Source of the DNA: Sphingopyxis sp.
GTDB taxonomy: Bacteria; Pseudomonadota; Alphaproteobacteria; Sphingomonadales; Sphingomonadaceae
Assembly: GCF_016463645.1 (NCBI RefSeq)
Contig: NZ_JAEMQX010000001.1
Location: forward strand, 70,441 to 134,440
Reading direction: 5' to 3'
DNA length: 64,000 nt
This document shows positions 15,493 through 24,730 of this stretch, piece by piece (position 1 is the stretch's first letter; every line of letters begins with the position of its first letter). A program made the translations under genes and the position numbers. The notes beneath the pieces were generated by a model, which saw nothing but the letters and a program-made list of their open reading frames with translations, ran no database searches and was not told the DNA's origin.

Positions 15493-18429
15493 TCATCGAT
15501 CATGGCCTCCGCGATCGGGTTCCTGGTGGCGCCGCTGTTCGGGTACCGGCTCGGGTGCCGCTTGCTTGCCCGCACCCAATAGCCCGTGCAGATAGTCATC
15601 GAATTGGCCTGCCGCACGGTGGGCGCGCCCGGCAAGCCGTTCGGCGAGGCTGGCCGGACGGAACATCTCCGCCCAAGCGCGTTCTCGGTCCGCCCGCCGC
15701 TGCGCGCGCTCAGTTCGTGACTGCAACATTGCAGCGCGCTCGCGTTCGATTGCGCCCGGGTGGCGCAGGCTCCGTATTCGGTGGCTGTCGCGCGCGAGGC
15801 GCCCCAGCCCCTCCAGCGCCGATGTCTTCTCGCCCGAGTTCGCCTCGAGCTTCCGGACGAGGCGCTCGGGATCCTCGGTCCAGAGCTTGACGCCGAAGCG
15901 CGCGCGCGTGATCGCGGTGTAATAATTCTGGGCATTGACGAGGCCCGATCCGAGCGGCGCCAGCACATAGGCGCGGTCGTAGGTTTTCGACTGCGCCGAA
16001 TAGACGGTCTCGGCATAGCCATGATCCCAGGTGCGATGGAGCGCTAAATCAATAGCTTGCGGCTCGGCCTTGCGATCCCAACGGATTGTCGCGACCGAGC
16101 CGTCGATCCGCTCCACGGTCCCACGTTCCGCATTTTTAAGATCGAGCTCCTTCGCTGCCAGGCGCCACTGGATGCGGTCGCCCGCTGCCACGTCGCGTGT
16201 GTCCTCCAGAAAGACGGCGACCTCGGATGCCCGTCCCAGCCTCGGGTTCCAGAGAAGCTGACCGCCATTCTCGCCCGCCAGCCGTACCCATTGGCGACCC
16301 TTGCTATCGGGCTCGATGCCGGCGACGCGATATTCATGGTCCTTGGCAATTCCGCGCGCTGCGTCATCGCGCGCAAACCGGACGACCTGCCCGCACGAAT
16401 AGAAGCGGGCGAAGCGTTTCTCCTCGTTGGTCATGCCCGACGATGTGAGGACGGAGTGCCGCAGATCCTCAAGCCCAATTGCGCCTTCCCGTTTCAGCAC
16501 CTCGCGAATCCGGCTGTTGACGATCAGCCGCGTCGCATTGTCGAGAACGAGAATGTTGGTCGTCTCGCGGGTGCCGGGTTTGAGCCGCGTCCATTCGCCA
16601 ACCAACGATTCCGCAAGCTTGTCGGCGCGCTGGCCGCTAACCACCTTGTCGAGCGCATCGAGCGACGCGGCATAATCGCCGCGCCGCGCGTTTGCGACGG
16701 CAGCCTTCATCGACTTGGTTTCCTGCCGAACCGCGACCTTCAGCCGCGCTGTCGGAAGACCGAGCTGCTGCATGAGCCAGGCGGGTTTTCCCTGCTCGAT
16801 CGCCCCGGTCTGCTTGTTGTCGCCGAGCAAGATGACGCGGGCGCCCGTGTCGCGGCTGATTTGCAGCACGCGGAGCGCCTGCCGGCTGCCGAGCTGGCCA
16901 GCCTCGTCGAGGACGAGCACATGGCGGTCGGTAACGTCATGACCGCCGCCGGCAAGCAGCGCCGCGACGGTTCGCGATTCAATGTCGGCATCGGCGCCGA
17001 GCTTGCCCGCTGCCGACGAGGTGGGCGCCAAACCGACGAACGTCCAATCGGGATCGGCGGCCGCCTTCAATTGCTGGACCAGCGTCGATTTGCCCGAGCC
17101 CGCAACCCCATCGACGCTGACGACCCGGTCACTCGACAATGCGAGCCAGCTTAGCACCTTGCGCTGATCGTCATTGAGGATGCTGCCCCGAAGCGATCCC
17201 TCGATCCGTTCTGGTGAAGCTAAGGGTATAGTGTCGTCGAGACTGAGCGAGATCTGGCCCGAAAGCGCGATCTCGAGGCGCGCGGTACGGCGCGAGGTCC
17301 GTCCGCGCGTCAGTACGCCGTCGCCCGTTTGCTCCCTGGTCCGCAGCAGCTTGAACCTTTCTTCATGCGCTTCGAAGAGGGGCCGGACATCTTCGAGCCG
17401 CACCTCGCCGACATGCGAGGCGAGCCCGGTCCGAATGAGCCGCCCGAGATTGTTGACGGCCTCGCGCGTCTCGGACTGGCGAAGTCCGTAAAGCGATGCC
17501 CGGCTCGCGGTCGCCCGATCGACGCCTATTTCCCGTTCGCCGCGCTCGTCCGCGCGGCTGCGAATTGCGTCGAGAGTTGGAGCGTGCGCCGCGGACCGCA
17601 CCGACCATTGGCTATGAAGGCCTTCGAGCCCGACCTTCTGCTTCGCGCGGCGGGTTTCGAAGAAGGATCTCGTGCGTGCCGCCTGCCCCTCGAGGCCATG
17701 ATCCTTGGCGTGGGCGTCGATCTGTTCGGCGCGCCGCGACATGTCGGCGATCATGTCCTGCGGTACGCCGCGTATCTCGAAGAGCCCCCGCCGCGGGTCG
17801 AAGTCGATATCATATCCGAGTCCGCGCAGGCGATGCGCGAGATCGTTGCGGTAGATTTGCCCGGCGGTCATCTGCTCGGCGAACATGGCGCGGGTTTCGA
17901 GGCTGACCATTTGTTCATCCCCCGCGTGCCGGGTCATGTTGAGAATGACGACATGGGTGTGGAGATGGGGGTCGAGCTCGCGGGAGGCATGTTCGGTGAA
18001 GCGCGCGTAGAGAAGCTGGCGGGTCGTCTCGTGGACGATGTCGCCGTTCATGCGGCGGCGAAGCGCGGCATCTTCCTCGATCCAGCCGATCGCAGTACCC
18101 ACCGCTTTCTCATGGGCTGCAACGATACGCTCGTCGCCCGCGACCAGCGCCATGATCGACACCGATTTCGGCGCGTTGACCGAGAAGTCCCAGCCGGGAT
18201 GATGCTCGATGGTGCCATGGCGGCGACGGCCGAGATGCTGCTCGCCGACCTTGCCGGCGAGCAGCATCTCGAGCGCCCCGCGCTCGACCGCACCTTCGAG
18301 CCCGAGTTCGGTAGCGATCCGCCCGCCCCATGCCGAGGGCTCGTTCCCTCCCTTCGTATAATAGTCGCCGATGGTGTAATAGCGGGCGACATTAGCGGGC
18401 GTGCCCCCGAGGCGGCGCGGATGGATCAT
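15493..18429 (-). CDS. traA: MobF-family conjugative relaxase/helicase TraA
   Basis: 978 residues. The N-terminal TrwC relaxase domain has candidate nicking tyrosines in ARYYTIGDYYTKG and the metal-binding His cluster DPHLHTHVVI. A RecD-like helicase domain follows with Walker A GVAGSGKST (about residue 445) and Walker B VLVLDEAGQ, then later UvrD-type motifs (NYYTAITRAR). It nicks oriT, stays covalently bound and unwinds the transferred strand. I chose ATG 18429, which overlaps the TraD stop by 4 bp; the longer frame to 18492 is TraD C-terminus in another phase. With TraD and the small DNA-binding protein it forms a mobilisation operon read leftward. Confidence 0.93.
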   Translation of the reverse strand: MIHPRRLGGTPANVARYYTIGDYYTKGGNEPSAWGGRIATELGLEGAVERGALEMLLAGKVGEQHLGRRRHGTIEHHPGWDFSVNAPKSVSIMALVAGDERIVAAHEKAVGTAIGWIEEDAALRRRMNGDIVHETTRQLLYARFTEHASRELDPHLHTHVVILNMTRHAGDEQMVSLETRAMFAEQMTAGQIYRNDLAHRLRGLGYDIDFDPRRGLFEIRGVPQDMIADMSRRAEQIDAHAKDHGLEGQAARTRSFFETRRAKQKVGLEGLHSQWSVRSAAHAPTLDAIRSRADERGEREIGVDRATASRASLYGLRQSETREAVNNLGRLIRTGLASHVGEVRLEDVRPLFEAHEERFKLLRTREQTGDGVLTRGRTSRRTARLEIALSGQISLSLDDTIPLASPERIEGSLRGSILNDDQRKVLSWLALSSDRVVSVDGVAGSGKSTLVQQLKAAADPDWTFVGLAPTSSAAGKLGADADIESRTVAALLAGGGHDVTDRHVLVLDEAGQLGSRQALRVLQISRDTGARVILLGDNKQTGAIEQGKPAWLMQQLGLPTARLKVAVRQETKSMKAAVANARRGDYAASLDALDKVVSGQRADKLAESLVGEWTRLKPGTRETTNILVLDNATRLIVNSRIREVLKREGAIGLEDLRHSVLTSSGMTNEEKRFARFYSCGQVVRFARDDAARGIAKDHEYRVAGIEPDSKGRQWVRLAGENGGQLLWNPRLGRASEVAVFLEDTRDVAAGDRIQWRLAAKELDLKNAERGTVERIDGSVATIRWDRKAEPQAIDLALHRTWDHGYAETVYSAQSKTYDRAYVLAPLGSGLVNAQNYYTAITRARFGVKLWTEDPERLVRKLEANSGEKTSALEGLGRLARDSHRIRSLRHPGAIERERAAMLQSRTERAQRRADRERAWAEMFRPASLAERLAGRAHRAAGQFDDYLHGLLGAGKQAAPEPVPEQRRHQEPDRGGHDR

Positions 18430-20453
18430 GCCGGATTCGCGGGACTGCGGCGGCCGCCCGGGCGACCGTGCTGGCGAAGCGAGTGCGTCCACGGCGTGGC
18501 GATGATCTCGAGGCGTGCAATCGGCGCATCGGGGTCATGTCCCCCGATACCACCGGCAGGATCGATCGGTGCCTTTCCGTCGCCTTTGTCGCCATCGCCA
18601 GCGGTGGCGACCGGACCCAGAGGAAGTTCGGGCGCCGCCGAACCGGCGGCCTGTTTCGGCGGGCGCTTGCGCGTGGCAGGCGGTTTGGATGGAGCAGCGG
18701 GAGCAGGCAGCGAAGGGGTCGACACGGTGCGCAGCGGGGGATCGCTCCGCTCGATGAAAGCCTCCGCGGAGGACGGCGTCCGGTTGTAGCGATCGTCGAA
18801 CCGGATCACCGGCAAGCCGCGGCCGAAGCGCAAGAAGCCTGCAAGGTTCGGCAGGTTCGTGACCTCGGTGTGGAGGACGAGCGGCCGCGTCACCTGGATG
18901 CGCGAGAGATTGACCCCGTCGCGCATATCATTGACGCCGTAGCTCATCCCCTCATTGGCTTCGACCTGCTCGACCTGTCCCAGATTCTTCGAGACGAGAT
19001 CGGCGGTGTCGCCGTCGTTCCCCCGGAGTGCGACCCAGGTCGAGCAATAGCCGGTCACGGCGGCGGCTTCCTCCTGGCCATAGGTTGCTTTCAGCTGCGG
19101 ATAGGACTGGAACCCCAAAATGCCGCAGCCGCCATATTTGCGGGCGCGGGCGAGAAAATCCGAAAGCGAGGGCAGTTTCTGGAGGCTCGGCAGCTCGTCG
19201 ATCACGCAATAGAGGCGCCGGGCCTGATCGGGTTCAAGGCTCATGATCGCGCTGATCGCAATGTCGAGCCAGACGGTGATCAGGGGGCGGAGCGACGGAA
19301 GCTGGTCGGCCTTGACGGTGATGAAAAGCCAGCTGTCATCCCCCTCGGTGGTCACCCAGTCGCGGATCGAGAGACCATCGTCGGTATCGTCGAGATAGGC
19401 GAAGCTGCGCATTACCGAGGCAAGCTCGGCCTGCACCCCCGCCGAGGTCCGCTCGCCTTCCGACGACACAAAGGCCGCCGCATCGGTCCCCGCGACATAG
19501 GCGCCGAGGGTCTTCAGCGGCGAACGCACGATGGTCTCGAGGAGCGCCGAGACATAGGTGCGCTTCTCGGCCGCGAGCTTGCGCATGACTGCGACCAGAG
19601 TCCCGCGCGCGGCCTTCGACCAGAAGGGGTCGCCATGCTTGTCCGGGATCATCGATTCCGCGATCTGGTCATAATGATAGTCGCGCGGGACATCGACCCA
19701 GGGCGACCAGATGGCGGTTCGCTTGTCGAGCGGATTGAGGAGGATGTCCTTCCCGGGCCGGTAGAATTTCTCGACGAAGGTGCCGGCGGTATCATAGACG
19801 ATCGCGCGCCGGCCCGAGGCGCGGATGCCGGCGAGCATCTTGACGATCATGTTGGTCTTGCCCGTGCCGGGAGCCCCGCAGATCAATATATGTTCGGGCT
19901 CGAAAGCAAGCGGAACCTTGACGCCGCCGATCGCGAAACTCCCCTTGCGTTCGCGCCAGAGCGCGCGGCGGATTTGCCAGACGGACCCGAAGCGCGCGCC
20001 GCGCAGATATTCGTTCGAACCGAGTCCACGCCCCATCCGGGTAAAATAGAACCAGGCGACGAGGAGCGCGCCGAGCGCGAAGAAACCGGAGAGGATCGCC
20101 CCGGTGATGATGTCGCTCTCGAGCGTTTTCAGCGCTTCCTTCATGATCGGCGCGCCGATGAGCAGGTCGGCCGAGGTCCAATATTCACGCCCCTCGGGGC
20201 TGCGGAACAGCACCGGGTCGGTGGTCCCTCGCGCCGTATCGGACTTGAACAGGGCCTCGGCATATTTGAGGAGAAGGTAGCGCTGATAATCGCCCGACTT
20301 TTCGAGCGCGTACCAGATGGCGCCGATGATCCAGATCGCGGTTCCCGCCATCACGGTCTGGAAGAAGACCTGGGTGGTCATGCGGACATTGTGGACGATA
20401 GCTTGGCCGCCGCGCGTCCAGCTTCCGAGGGTGTCGTTGCGAAAGATGCTCAT
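18426..20453 (-). CDS. traD: Type IV coupling protein TraD
   Basis: 675 residues. Two N-terminal transmembrane segments (FFQTVMAGTAIWIIGAIWYA and TGAILSGFFALGALLVAWFY) precede the VirD4/TraG ATPase domain. That domain has Walker A CGAPGTGKTNM and Walker B LYCVIDELPSLQKLPSL. The last 110 residues are Pro/Ala-rich and probably disordered (SLPAPAAPSKPPATRKRPPK). It links the relaxosome to the secretion channel. The start overlaps the stop of the small upstream gene by 4 bp, and its stop overlaps traA by 4 bp, so all three are translationally coupled. Confidence 0.93.
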   Translation of the reverse strand: MSIFRNDTLGSWTRGGQAIVHNVRMTTQVFFQTVMAGTAIWIIGAIWYALEKSGDYQRYLLLKYAEALFKSDTARGTTDPVLFRSPEGREYWTSADLLIGAPIMKEALKTLESDIITGAILSGFFALGALLVAWFYFTRMGRGLGSNEYLRGARFGSVWQIRRALWRERKGSFAIGGVKVPLAFEPEHILICGAPGTGKTNMIVKMLAGIRASGRRAIVYDTAGTFVEKFYRPGKDILLNPLDKRTAIWSPWVDVPRDYHYDQIAESMIPDKHGDPFWSKAARGTLVAVMRKLAAEKRTYVSALLETIVRSPLKTLGAYVAGTDAAAFVSSEGERTSAGVQAELASVMRSFAYLDDTDDGLSIRDWVTTEGDDSWLFITVKADQLPSLRPLITVWLDIAISAIMSLEPDQARRLYCVIDELPSLQKLPSLSDFLARARKYGGCGILGFQSYPQLKATYGQEEAAAVTGYCSTWVALRGNDGDTADLVSKNLGQVEQVEANEGMSYGVNDMRDGVNLSRIQVTRPLVLHTEVTNLPNLAGFLRFGRGLPVIRFDDRYNRTPSSAEAFIERSDPPLRTVSTPSLPAPAAPSKPPATRKRPPKQAAGSAAPELPLGPVATAGDGDKGDGKAPIDPAGGIGGHDPDAPIARLEIIATPWTHSLRQHGRPGGRRSPANPA

Positions 20454-20773
20454 GACATCCGCCCTCCCCCCTGGCGAGCAAGCGCATCGCCGGTCGGCAG
20501 CCCCCGTTCGCGGAGCAGCCGGTGGGTGTCCTCCATCCCCTTGGCGAGCGCCCGGGGGTCGCGCGCACCAACGTCCGACGCGAGGATCGCGAGTATCTGG
20601 ATGACGGTCGAATGAAGTTCATCGAAGCGGGCGTGGAAACCGAAGGGATCGGCGCCATTGAGCTGTTCGAGTGCCTCGCGGATATAAGCGGACGGGGTCA
20701 TGCCCGCCGCGTCCGCCGAGGCGAGCAGACGATCATAGAGAGCGTCGTCGAGCCGGAGAGATAATTTTGCCAA
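20450..20773 (-). CDS. Small CopG-like relaxosome accessory protein
   Basis: 107 residues. The N-terminus (AKLSLRLDDALYDRLLASAD, then AAGMTPSAYIREALEQLNGA) has the ribbon-helix-helix pattern of CopG/MobC accessory proteins. The rest is helical. It is first in the traD-traA operon and next to the oriT-like repeat upstream, the usual place for a protein that bends oriT and represses its own operon. ATG 20773 has no strong ribosome site visible. Confidence 0.78.
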   Translation of the reverse strand: MAKLSLRLDDALYDRLLASADAAGMTPSAYIREALEQLNGADPFGFHARFDELHSTVIQILAILASDVGARDPRALAKGMEDTHRLLRERGLPTGDALARQGGGRMS

Positions 20774-21194
20774 AGTGATGCTCCAAAAAAGTGGAGCCTT
20801 TGGACATGAGGTTGTGAAGCGGCTCGACTATAGCCGCAAAGCTCCAATATTCCAATGGCCTAATGCGTCCGACGCGTCGGGCAGAAGATGGCGCTATGGA
20901 TCAAGGGGTTAGCGGCGCTGTCGGACAAAGTCCGCCGGTCTTGTCCGACATGTCCGACATATGACGCCCAACGAGGATCTCGCGAATTCGCGCGAAAATC
21001 CTCGATTTTGCGGGCCAGAGCGCGGCGCAGCACCCGTGCGTAGGGTGCATTACAAACGCCAACGGCGTGCGTCCGCCCACCGCAGCGACCATGTCGCTGC
21101 GCAGCCTCGTGCCGGAAGGCGCGCGGGCTCCCCCGCCAGGGGGATTTCTTCCTTCCCGGCGGCCCGCCGGGCATATTCTCGGGAGACTTGATTC
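20774..21194. other. 421-bp intergenic region holding the candidate transfer origin
   Basis: No gene is seen. The part nearest the mobilisation operon is less GC-rich and full of short repeats of TCCGAC/GTCGGA: GCGTCCGACGCGTCGGGC at 20,866-20,883 and the larger repeat at 20919-20959. This is the expected site of both the operon promoter and oriT. Confidence 0.55.
20919..20959. other. Candidate oriT inverted repeat
   Basis: TGTCGGACAA (20919-20928) and TTGTCCGACA (20941-20950) form a perfect 10-bp inverted repeat around 12 nt, followed at once by a further copy of TGTCCGACA (20951-20959). It lies 146 bp upstream of the relaxosome operon. The alternative is an operator for the CopG-like protein; both may be true. 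Confidence 0.5.
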
Positions 21195-21254
21195 ATGGCG
21201 TATCCATTCGATAGGAAAGTGCGTGGCGGGCAGACCATCGAAAGGAAGATGGAC

Positions 21255-21500
21255 ATGCCCAAGAAGAGTGAACGCGAGCGCCTCGCCGACCTCGAAGCGC
21301 GCCAGCGCAAGGTCGCAGACGATGTCGAAAATGCCCGCCGCGCGCTGCGCGGCAAATATGCCGCGATCGTGCCCGAGCTCCCTGTCGAGACGCTCACCGA
21401 GCGTGAATTTCGGGAGATCGTCGATCTTGCGATCCGTGCTGGAGGGACTGCATCTGTCGCGGCGCTAAAAGCCCTCTCGGGGATGGCCCCGAACAAATGA
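21255..21500 (+). CDS. Small coiled-coil conjugation protein (TraC-like)
   Basis: 81 residues from ATG 21255, chosen because AAGGAAG lies 7 nt before it; ATGs at 21195 and 21249 are alternatives. The N-terminal half is a charged coiled coil (KKSERERLADLEARQRKVAD). The C-terminal half (LTEREFREIVDLAIRAGGTA) resembles the small TraC/TraD proteins of alphaproteobacterial elements. It is transcribed away from the candidate oriT, opposite to traD-traA, as in Agrobacterium-type Dtr regions. Role in relaxosome assembly is inferred. Confidence 0.6.
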   Translation: MPKKSERERLADLEARQRKVADDVENARRALRGKYAAIVPELPVETLTEREFREIVDLAIRAGGTASVAALKALSGMAPNK

Positions 21501-21649
21501 CGCCCATCCCGAAGGGATGGTCCCAGCGACGAGCACGGCGAAGCCGCGCGCAGGAGGCCGGTGCGCCGCACCGCATCGCCGCCCGACGGGACCGGGCGCT
21601 CCCGCGTCCGGTTCCCTGAGGGTGGCGACAGGACGCTCGACATAAAAAA

Positions 21650-21685
21650 GGGGATCGGTCCGAGCTTGCGCCCGAACCGATCCCC
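21650..21685 (-). terminator. Rho-independent terminator after first DUF2493 gene
   Basis: GGGGATCGGT (21650-21659) pairs with ACCGATCCCC (21676-21685). On the minus strand the stem is followed by a run of six T, starting 9 bp after the DUF2493 stop. Confidence 0.85.
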
Positions 21686-21693
21686 TCGCCTTT

Positions 21694-22680
21694 CTATGCT
21701 CGCACCCGTTCGCGCGGCATATCGTGATGCGGGAGCAGCACCGGGTCTACCCCCGCCGCCCGCAGCACCCGCACGAGCTGCGCCTGCACCCCGGTACCCT
21801 CGGCGACCACGGCACCCACCGGCTGCAACCGCGCGATCTGGTCGTTGCGGACGAACCCCGCCCGGTTCCCCCAGCGCGCCTTGTCGATCCCCAGCGCGAC
21901 CAGCGGCGTCTTCGTTCTTGCTGCCCACGCCGCGGCGATGGCATCGGCGCCCCTGTCCTGCGCGGTGGTCAGCAGCACCATGTCGGGGCGCGCCGCTTTC
22001 ATCTCCTCAAGCGCCTTGTAGATCGGGCGATGGTCGGCCCAGCGAGCGCCCCCGGAGAAGACCACCAGCGGCCCCGCCGGAAAATGCTGCGCGAGGCGGC
22101 GCTGGCGGCGCGCCGCGAGATAATCGGTCCCCGCGATAACCGACGCGGTGCGCTTCGACGATACCAGCGTCGCTTTCGGCGCCGACCACGGACGCCCCGT
22201 TTCGGCATGGAAGATGTCCGCTGCATGATCGCGCATGCAGGCTATGGCATCGCTCGCTTCATCGAGCGATTCCAGGAGTTGCTGCTGTTCCTCAAGTTCG
22301 ACGCCGTGGATCTCGCTGCCGTCGGCCGAGCGCAGCAACTCGCGCACCTCCTGCGCCGCCCGGTCGGACTGTCCGGCGAACTGTCCTGCGACGCGGTGGA
22401 AGCTGTGGACGATCCCCCATGCGATCCGTTCGGCCGCGCTTTCGATGCGCGTGTCGCGCAGCACGTCGAACACGGTCGTGATCATCAGTTCGACGGCAAG
22501 CTGCACCTGCATCGCATCGGGCATATCGCACGTCAGTTCCTCCTCGCTTTTCCCAAGCTTGCTGCGTTCGAGATCGGTGTCGAAGGCGGCGCTGAAGCTG
22601 TCGTTCGCCTCTCCCGTCTCCTCGGCAATAAGTGCGGCGATTTCCGAAAAATCCCTTATGCTGCGTTTGAACGTCGTCAT
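21694..22680 (-). CDS. DUF2493 (SLOG-superfamily) protein, copy 1
   Basis: 328 residues. The N-terminal 190 residues are helical and acidic (LIAEETGEANDSFSAAFDTD). The C-terminal part is the DUF2493 Rossmann-like domain: PLVVFSGGARWADHRPIYKA, then DRGADAIAAAWAARTKTPLV and FVRNDQIARLQPVGAVVAEG. DUF2493 belongs to the SLOG/YpsA group of nucleotide-binding proteins; its function on mobile elements is not established. ATG 22680 follows a GAGGTC-type site. It ends at a strong terminator. A diverged second copy lies 452 bp upstream on the same strand. Confidence 0.85.
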   Translation of the reverse strand: MTTFKRSIRDFSEIAALIAEETGEANDSFSAAFDTDLERSKLGKSEEELTCDMPDAMQVQLAVELMITTVFDVLRDTRIESAAERIAWGIVHSFHRVAGQFAGQSDRAAQEVRELLRSADGSEIHGVELEEQQQLLESLDEASDAIACMRDHAADIFHAETGRPWSAPKATLVSSKRTASVIAGTDYLAARRQRRLAQHFPAGPLVVFSGGARWADHRPIYKALEEMKAARPDMVLLTTAQDRGADAIAAAWAARTKTPLVALGIDKARWGNRAGFVRNDQIARLQPVGAVVAEGTGVQAQLVRVLRAAGVDPVLLPHHDMPRERVRA

Positions 22681-23132
22681 ATTGACCTCCTCTAGATTGA
22701 GAGGTCATTCCCCCTGCACGGGCGCCGAGCATCGGGGTCAAGGATCGGGCGAAGCCCGACCGCGAAGCGGCGGTGGGGGTCACGATTTTCTCTGGCGGCC
22801 ACCGCACATGGAAGGAAGAAGCCCCGCGCCCGACCCGCCAGGGAAAATGGTGGGGCCCCGCCGTCCTTGAGGCCGATGCGGTCCCGTGCCACGATAAGAA
22901 GACTTGAGAGAGAGGAAGAGGTTTGCGGAGCGGGGGCTCGATGCCCCCGATCCGCAAAGGCTCCCGTTCTTGTACGGCGCGATATGCGAGCACGGCGGTG
23001 TGGCTGGTTCGGCGCAGCCTGGGCGGTCAGGACGTGCGGCAAATCCCCTGCAGCAAAAAGAAAAGCCGGCGCGCTTCAGCGCACCGGCTCAGGGAGATCA
23101 AAGTGACGGTCGGGCCTATGGCCCGGCCGATG
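22681..23132. other. Gap between the two DUF2493 genes
   Basis: 452 bp. Apart from the terminator at 23064-23089 I see no gene. It contains several small GC hairpins (for example TCGGGC/GCCCGA near 22,747-22,760) and a polypurine run at 22,907-22,924. Open frames here are Arg/Pro-rich and unlikely to be coding. Confidence 0.5.
23064..23089 (-). terminator. Rho-independent terminator after second DUF2493 gene
   Basis: AGCCGG-GCGC and GCGC-CCGGCT pair around TTCA. On the minus strand the stem runs into TTTTCTTTTTG. It lies 43 bp after the stop of copy 2. Confidence 0.8.
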
Positions 23133-24185
23133 TCAGGCGGCGGCGAACATCGGATCGCCGCGCGCCGCTTTCATCGCGCCATGCGCGGTGGGGCGGCGGA
23201 CGGCGCTCTCCTTCTCAGGCGCCTGGTCCGTCTTGCGGAAGGCGTGGATCGGGACATTGGCCTGTCGCAGCGTCTGGTAGAGATTGGCCTGCAATCCCGA
23301 CCCCTCGCAAACCACCGCTTCGACGGGACGAAGTTCGGCGAGCTTTCGGTTGCGGGTGAAGGCGGTCTTACGCCCGGTCCCGTAGAGGCCGAAGGCCACG
23401 ACGGGTACGCGGGTTTCGGATCGCCCCGCCCACGCTGCAGCGATCGCGTCGGCGCCCTTGCGCTGCCCGGTCGTCACCAGCGTCATATGGGGCACGCGGG
23501 CGCGGATCTCGTCGAGCCGCCGCCAAAGCATCTCCCAGTCGTGCCATTGCGCGGGGCCGGAGAAGACTACGACCGGCCCCTGCGGCAGGTAGCGCTCGCG
23601 CGCATCGAGTGCCCGTTCGCGCAGGAAGTCCTGCGCCGCGATCTGGCTCGCAGTCGAGGCCGAGGATGCACGCGATCCGCGCGCGGGCGACCAGGGCCAG
23701 CCCGACTGGGTGCGATACATTTCGGCGGCATAGTCACGCATGCATTCGATCGCCGCGCGCTGTTCGGCAGTCGATTGGCACAGGAGCTGCTTTTCCTCGA
23801 GCTCGCTGTTGAACACCTCGCTCATGTCCATGCGCCGGACCATCTCGCCAACCTCGGCCGCGAGAGCATCCTCGCGGCGCTCGAGTTTCCCGGCGACGAA
23901 GTGGAAGCTGTTCACGAACCCCCACGCGATCTCGGCGGAAAGCGGCGCGAGCCTCGTGTCGTTGAAAAGGTCGAAGATCGTCGCGATGATCCCGCCGCAT
24001 TCGGCCTGCGCCGCGAAGGGTTCGGGCATGTCATGCTCGCCCGGCTCGTCACCGGGTTCGATGATCGAAAGCGGGATGGGATCGCCGAACGATGCCTGGA
24101 ATTCGGGCGTGGCGATCTGTTCGGCGTAGAGGGCACGAAGGTCTGCAAAGCTGTCAACACTTTGCGCGGAAGAATGAGCGACCAT
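23133..24185 (-). CDS. DUF2493 (SLOG-superfamily) protein, copy 2
   Basis: 350 residues from ATG 24185, chosen for its AAGGAGA site. Same two-part layout as copy 1: a helical N-terminal region (FDLFNDTRLAPLSAEIAWGF, matching FDVLRDTRIESAAERIAWGI in copy 1) and a C-terminal DUF2493 domain (PVVVFSGPAQWHDWEMLWRR, KGADAIAAAWAGRSETRVPV, FTRNRKLAELRPVEAVVCEG). The two are clearly paralogous but well diverged, so the duplication is old. The gene sits 77 bp downstream of the DUF736 gene, a common neighbour on sphingomonad mobile elements. Confidence 0.85.
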   Translation of the reverse strand: MVAHSSAQSVDSFADLRALYAEQIATPEFQASFGDPIPLSIIEPGDEPGEHDMPEPFAAQAECGGIIATIFDLFNDTRLAPLSAEIAWGFVNSFHFVAGKLERREDALAAEVGEMVRRMDMSEVFNSELEEKQLLCQSTAEQRAAIECMRDYAAEMYRTQSGWPWSPARGSRASSASTASQIAAQDFLRERALDARERYLPQGPVVVFSGPAQWHDWEMLWRRLDEIRARVPHMTLVTTGQRKGADAIAAAWAGRSETRVPVVAFGLYGTGRKTAFTRNRKLAELRPVEAVVCEGSGLQANLYQTLRQANVPIHAFRKTDQAPEKESAVRRPTAHGAMKAARGDPMFAAA

Positions 24186-24262
24186 GTTCGGTCTCCTTGG
24201 ATCGGGCAAGAAAAGAGCCGGGAAGCGCAGCTGCGCCTCCCGGCCCGGTTGCGGCGCCTTCG

Positions 24263-24730
24263 TCAGCCGAAGGGCACCTCGTCGTCGAGGTCGGCGCCGG
24301 CGCCCATCAGCGCGCCGTTCGAGCCCGCCGTGCTCTCGCCGAAGCCGCGGTCCTGCGGCTGCTCGTCATAGCTGCGCGTGCTCGCGCCGAAACCGCCGCC
24401 GAACTCGGCACGGACGGTCTCGCGGCGCCACGCGATGGTGTAGCCGCCGTCTTCGGACGGAAACAGAGCCACCGGCAGCGGTTCGGGGAGGCTCGGGTCG
24501 TCGATATTGCCCGCGAGGAAAACCTCGCCGGTCTTCTTCGACGCCGCTTCCCACAGCGCCCCGACCTGCACCCAGCGCCGGGCGACGTTGAGCGCCAGCA
24601 CCTCGTAAACGGGTGCCCGCGGGTTCATGCTCTCGACCTTGCGCAGACCGATGCGCGGGAGGTCGATCGTGCGGGTCGCGATCGAGCCAGTCAGACGATC
24701 ATTCACATTCCTGATTTCACCGATATTCAT
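24263..24730 (-). CDS. DUF736-family protein
   Basis: 155 residues from ATG 24730 (MNIGEIRNVNDRLTGSIATR, the typical DUF736 start). Further family features are FLAGNIDDPSLPEPLPVALF and DGGYTIAWRRE. The C-terminal 45 residues are Gly/Asp-rich. The domain is common on alphaproteobacterial plasmids and integrative elements; its function is unknown. It heads a minus-strand unit followed by the two DUF2493 genes. The frame upstream of the ATG is not conserved. Confidence 0.85.
   Translation of the reverse strand: MNIGEIRNVNDRLTGSIATRTIDLPRIGLRKVESMNPRAPVYEVLALNVARRWVQVGALWEAASKKTGEVFLAGNIDDPSLPEPLPVALFPSEDGGYTIAWRRETVRAEFGGGFGASTRSYDEQPQDRGFGESTAGSNGALMGAGADLDDEVPFG

Noticed and set aside
21050-21928. 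292-codon minus-strand frame near the DUF2493 gene
   Set aside because: It crosses the terminator and the TraC-like gene, is Ser/Arg/Pro-rich and matches no family.
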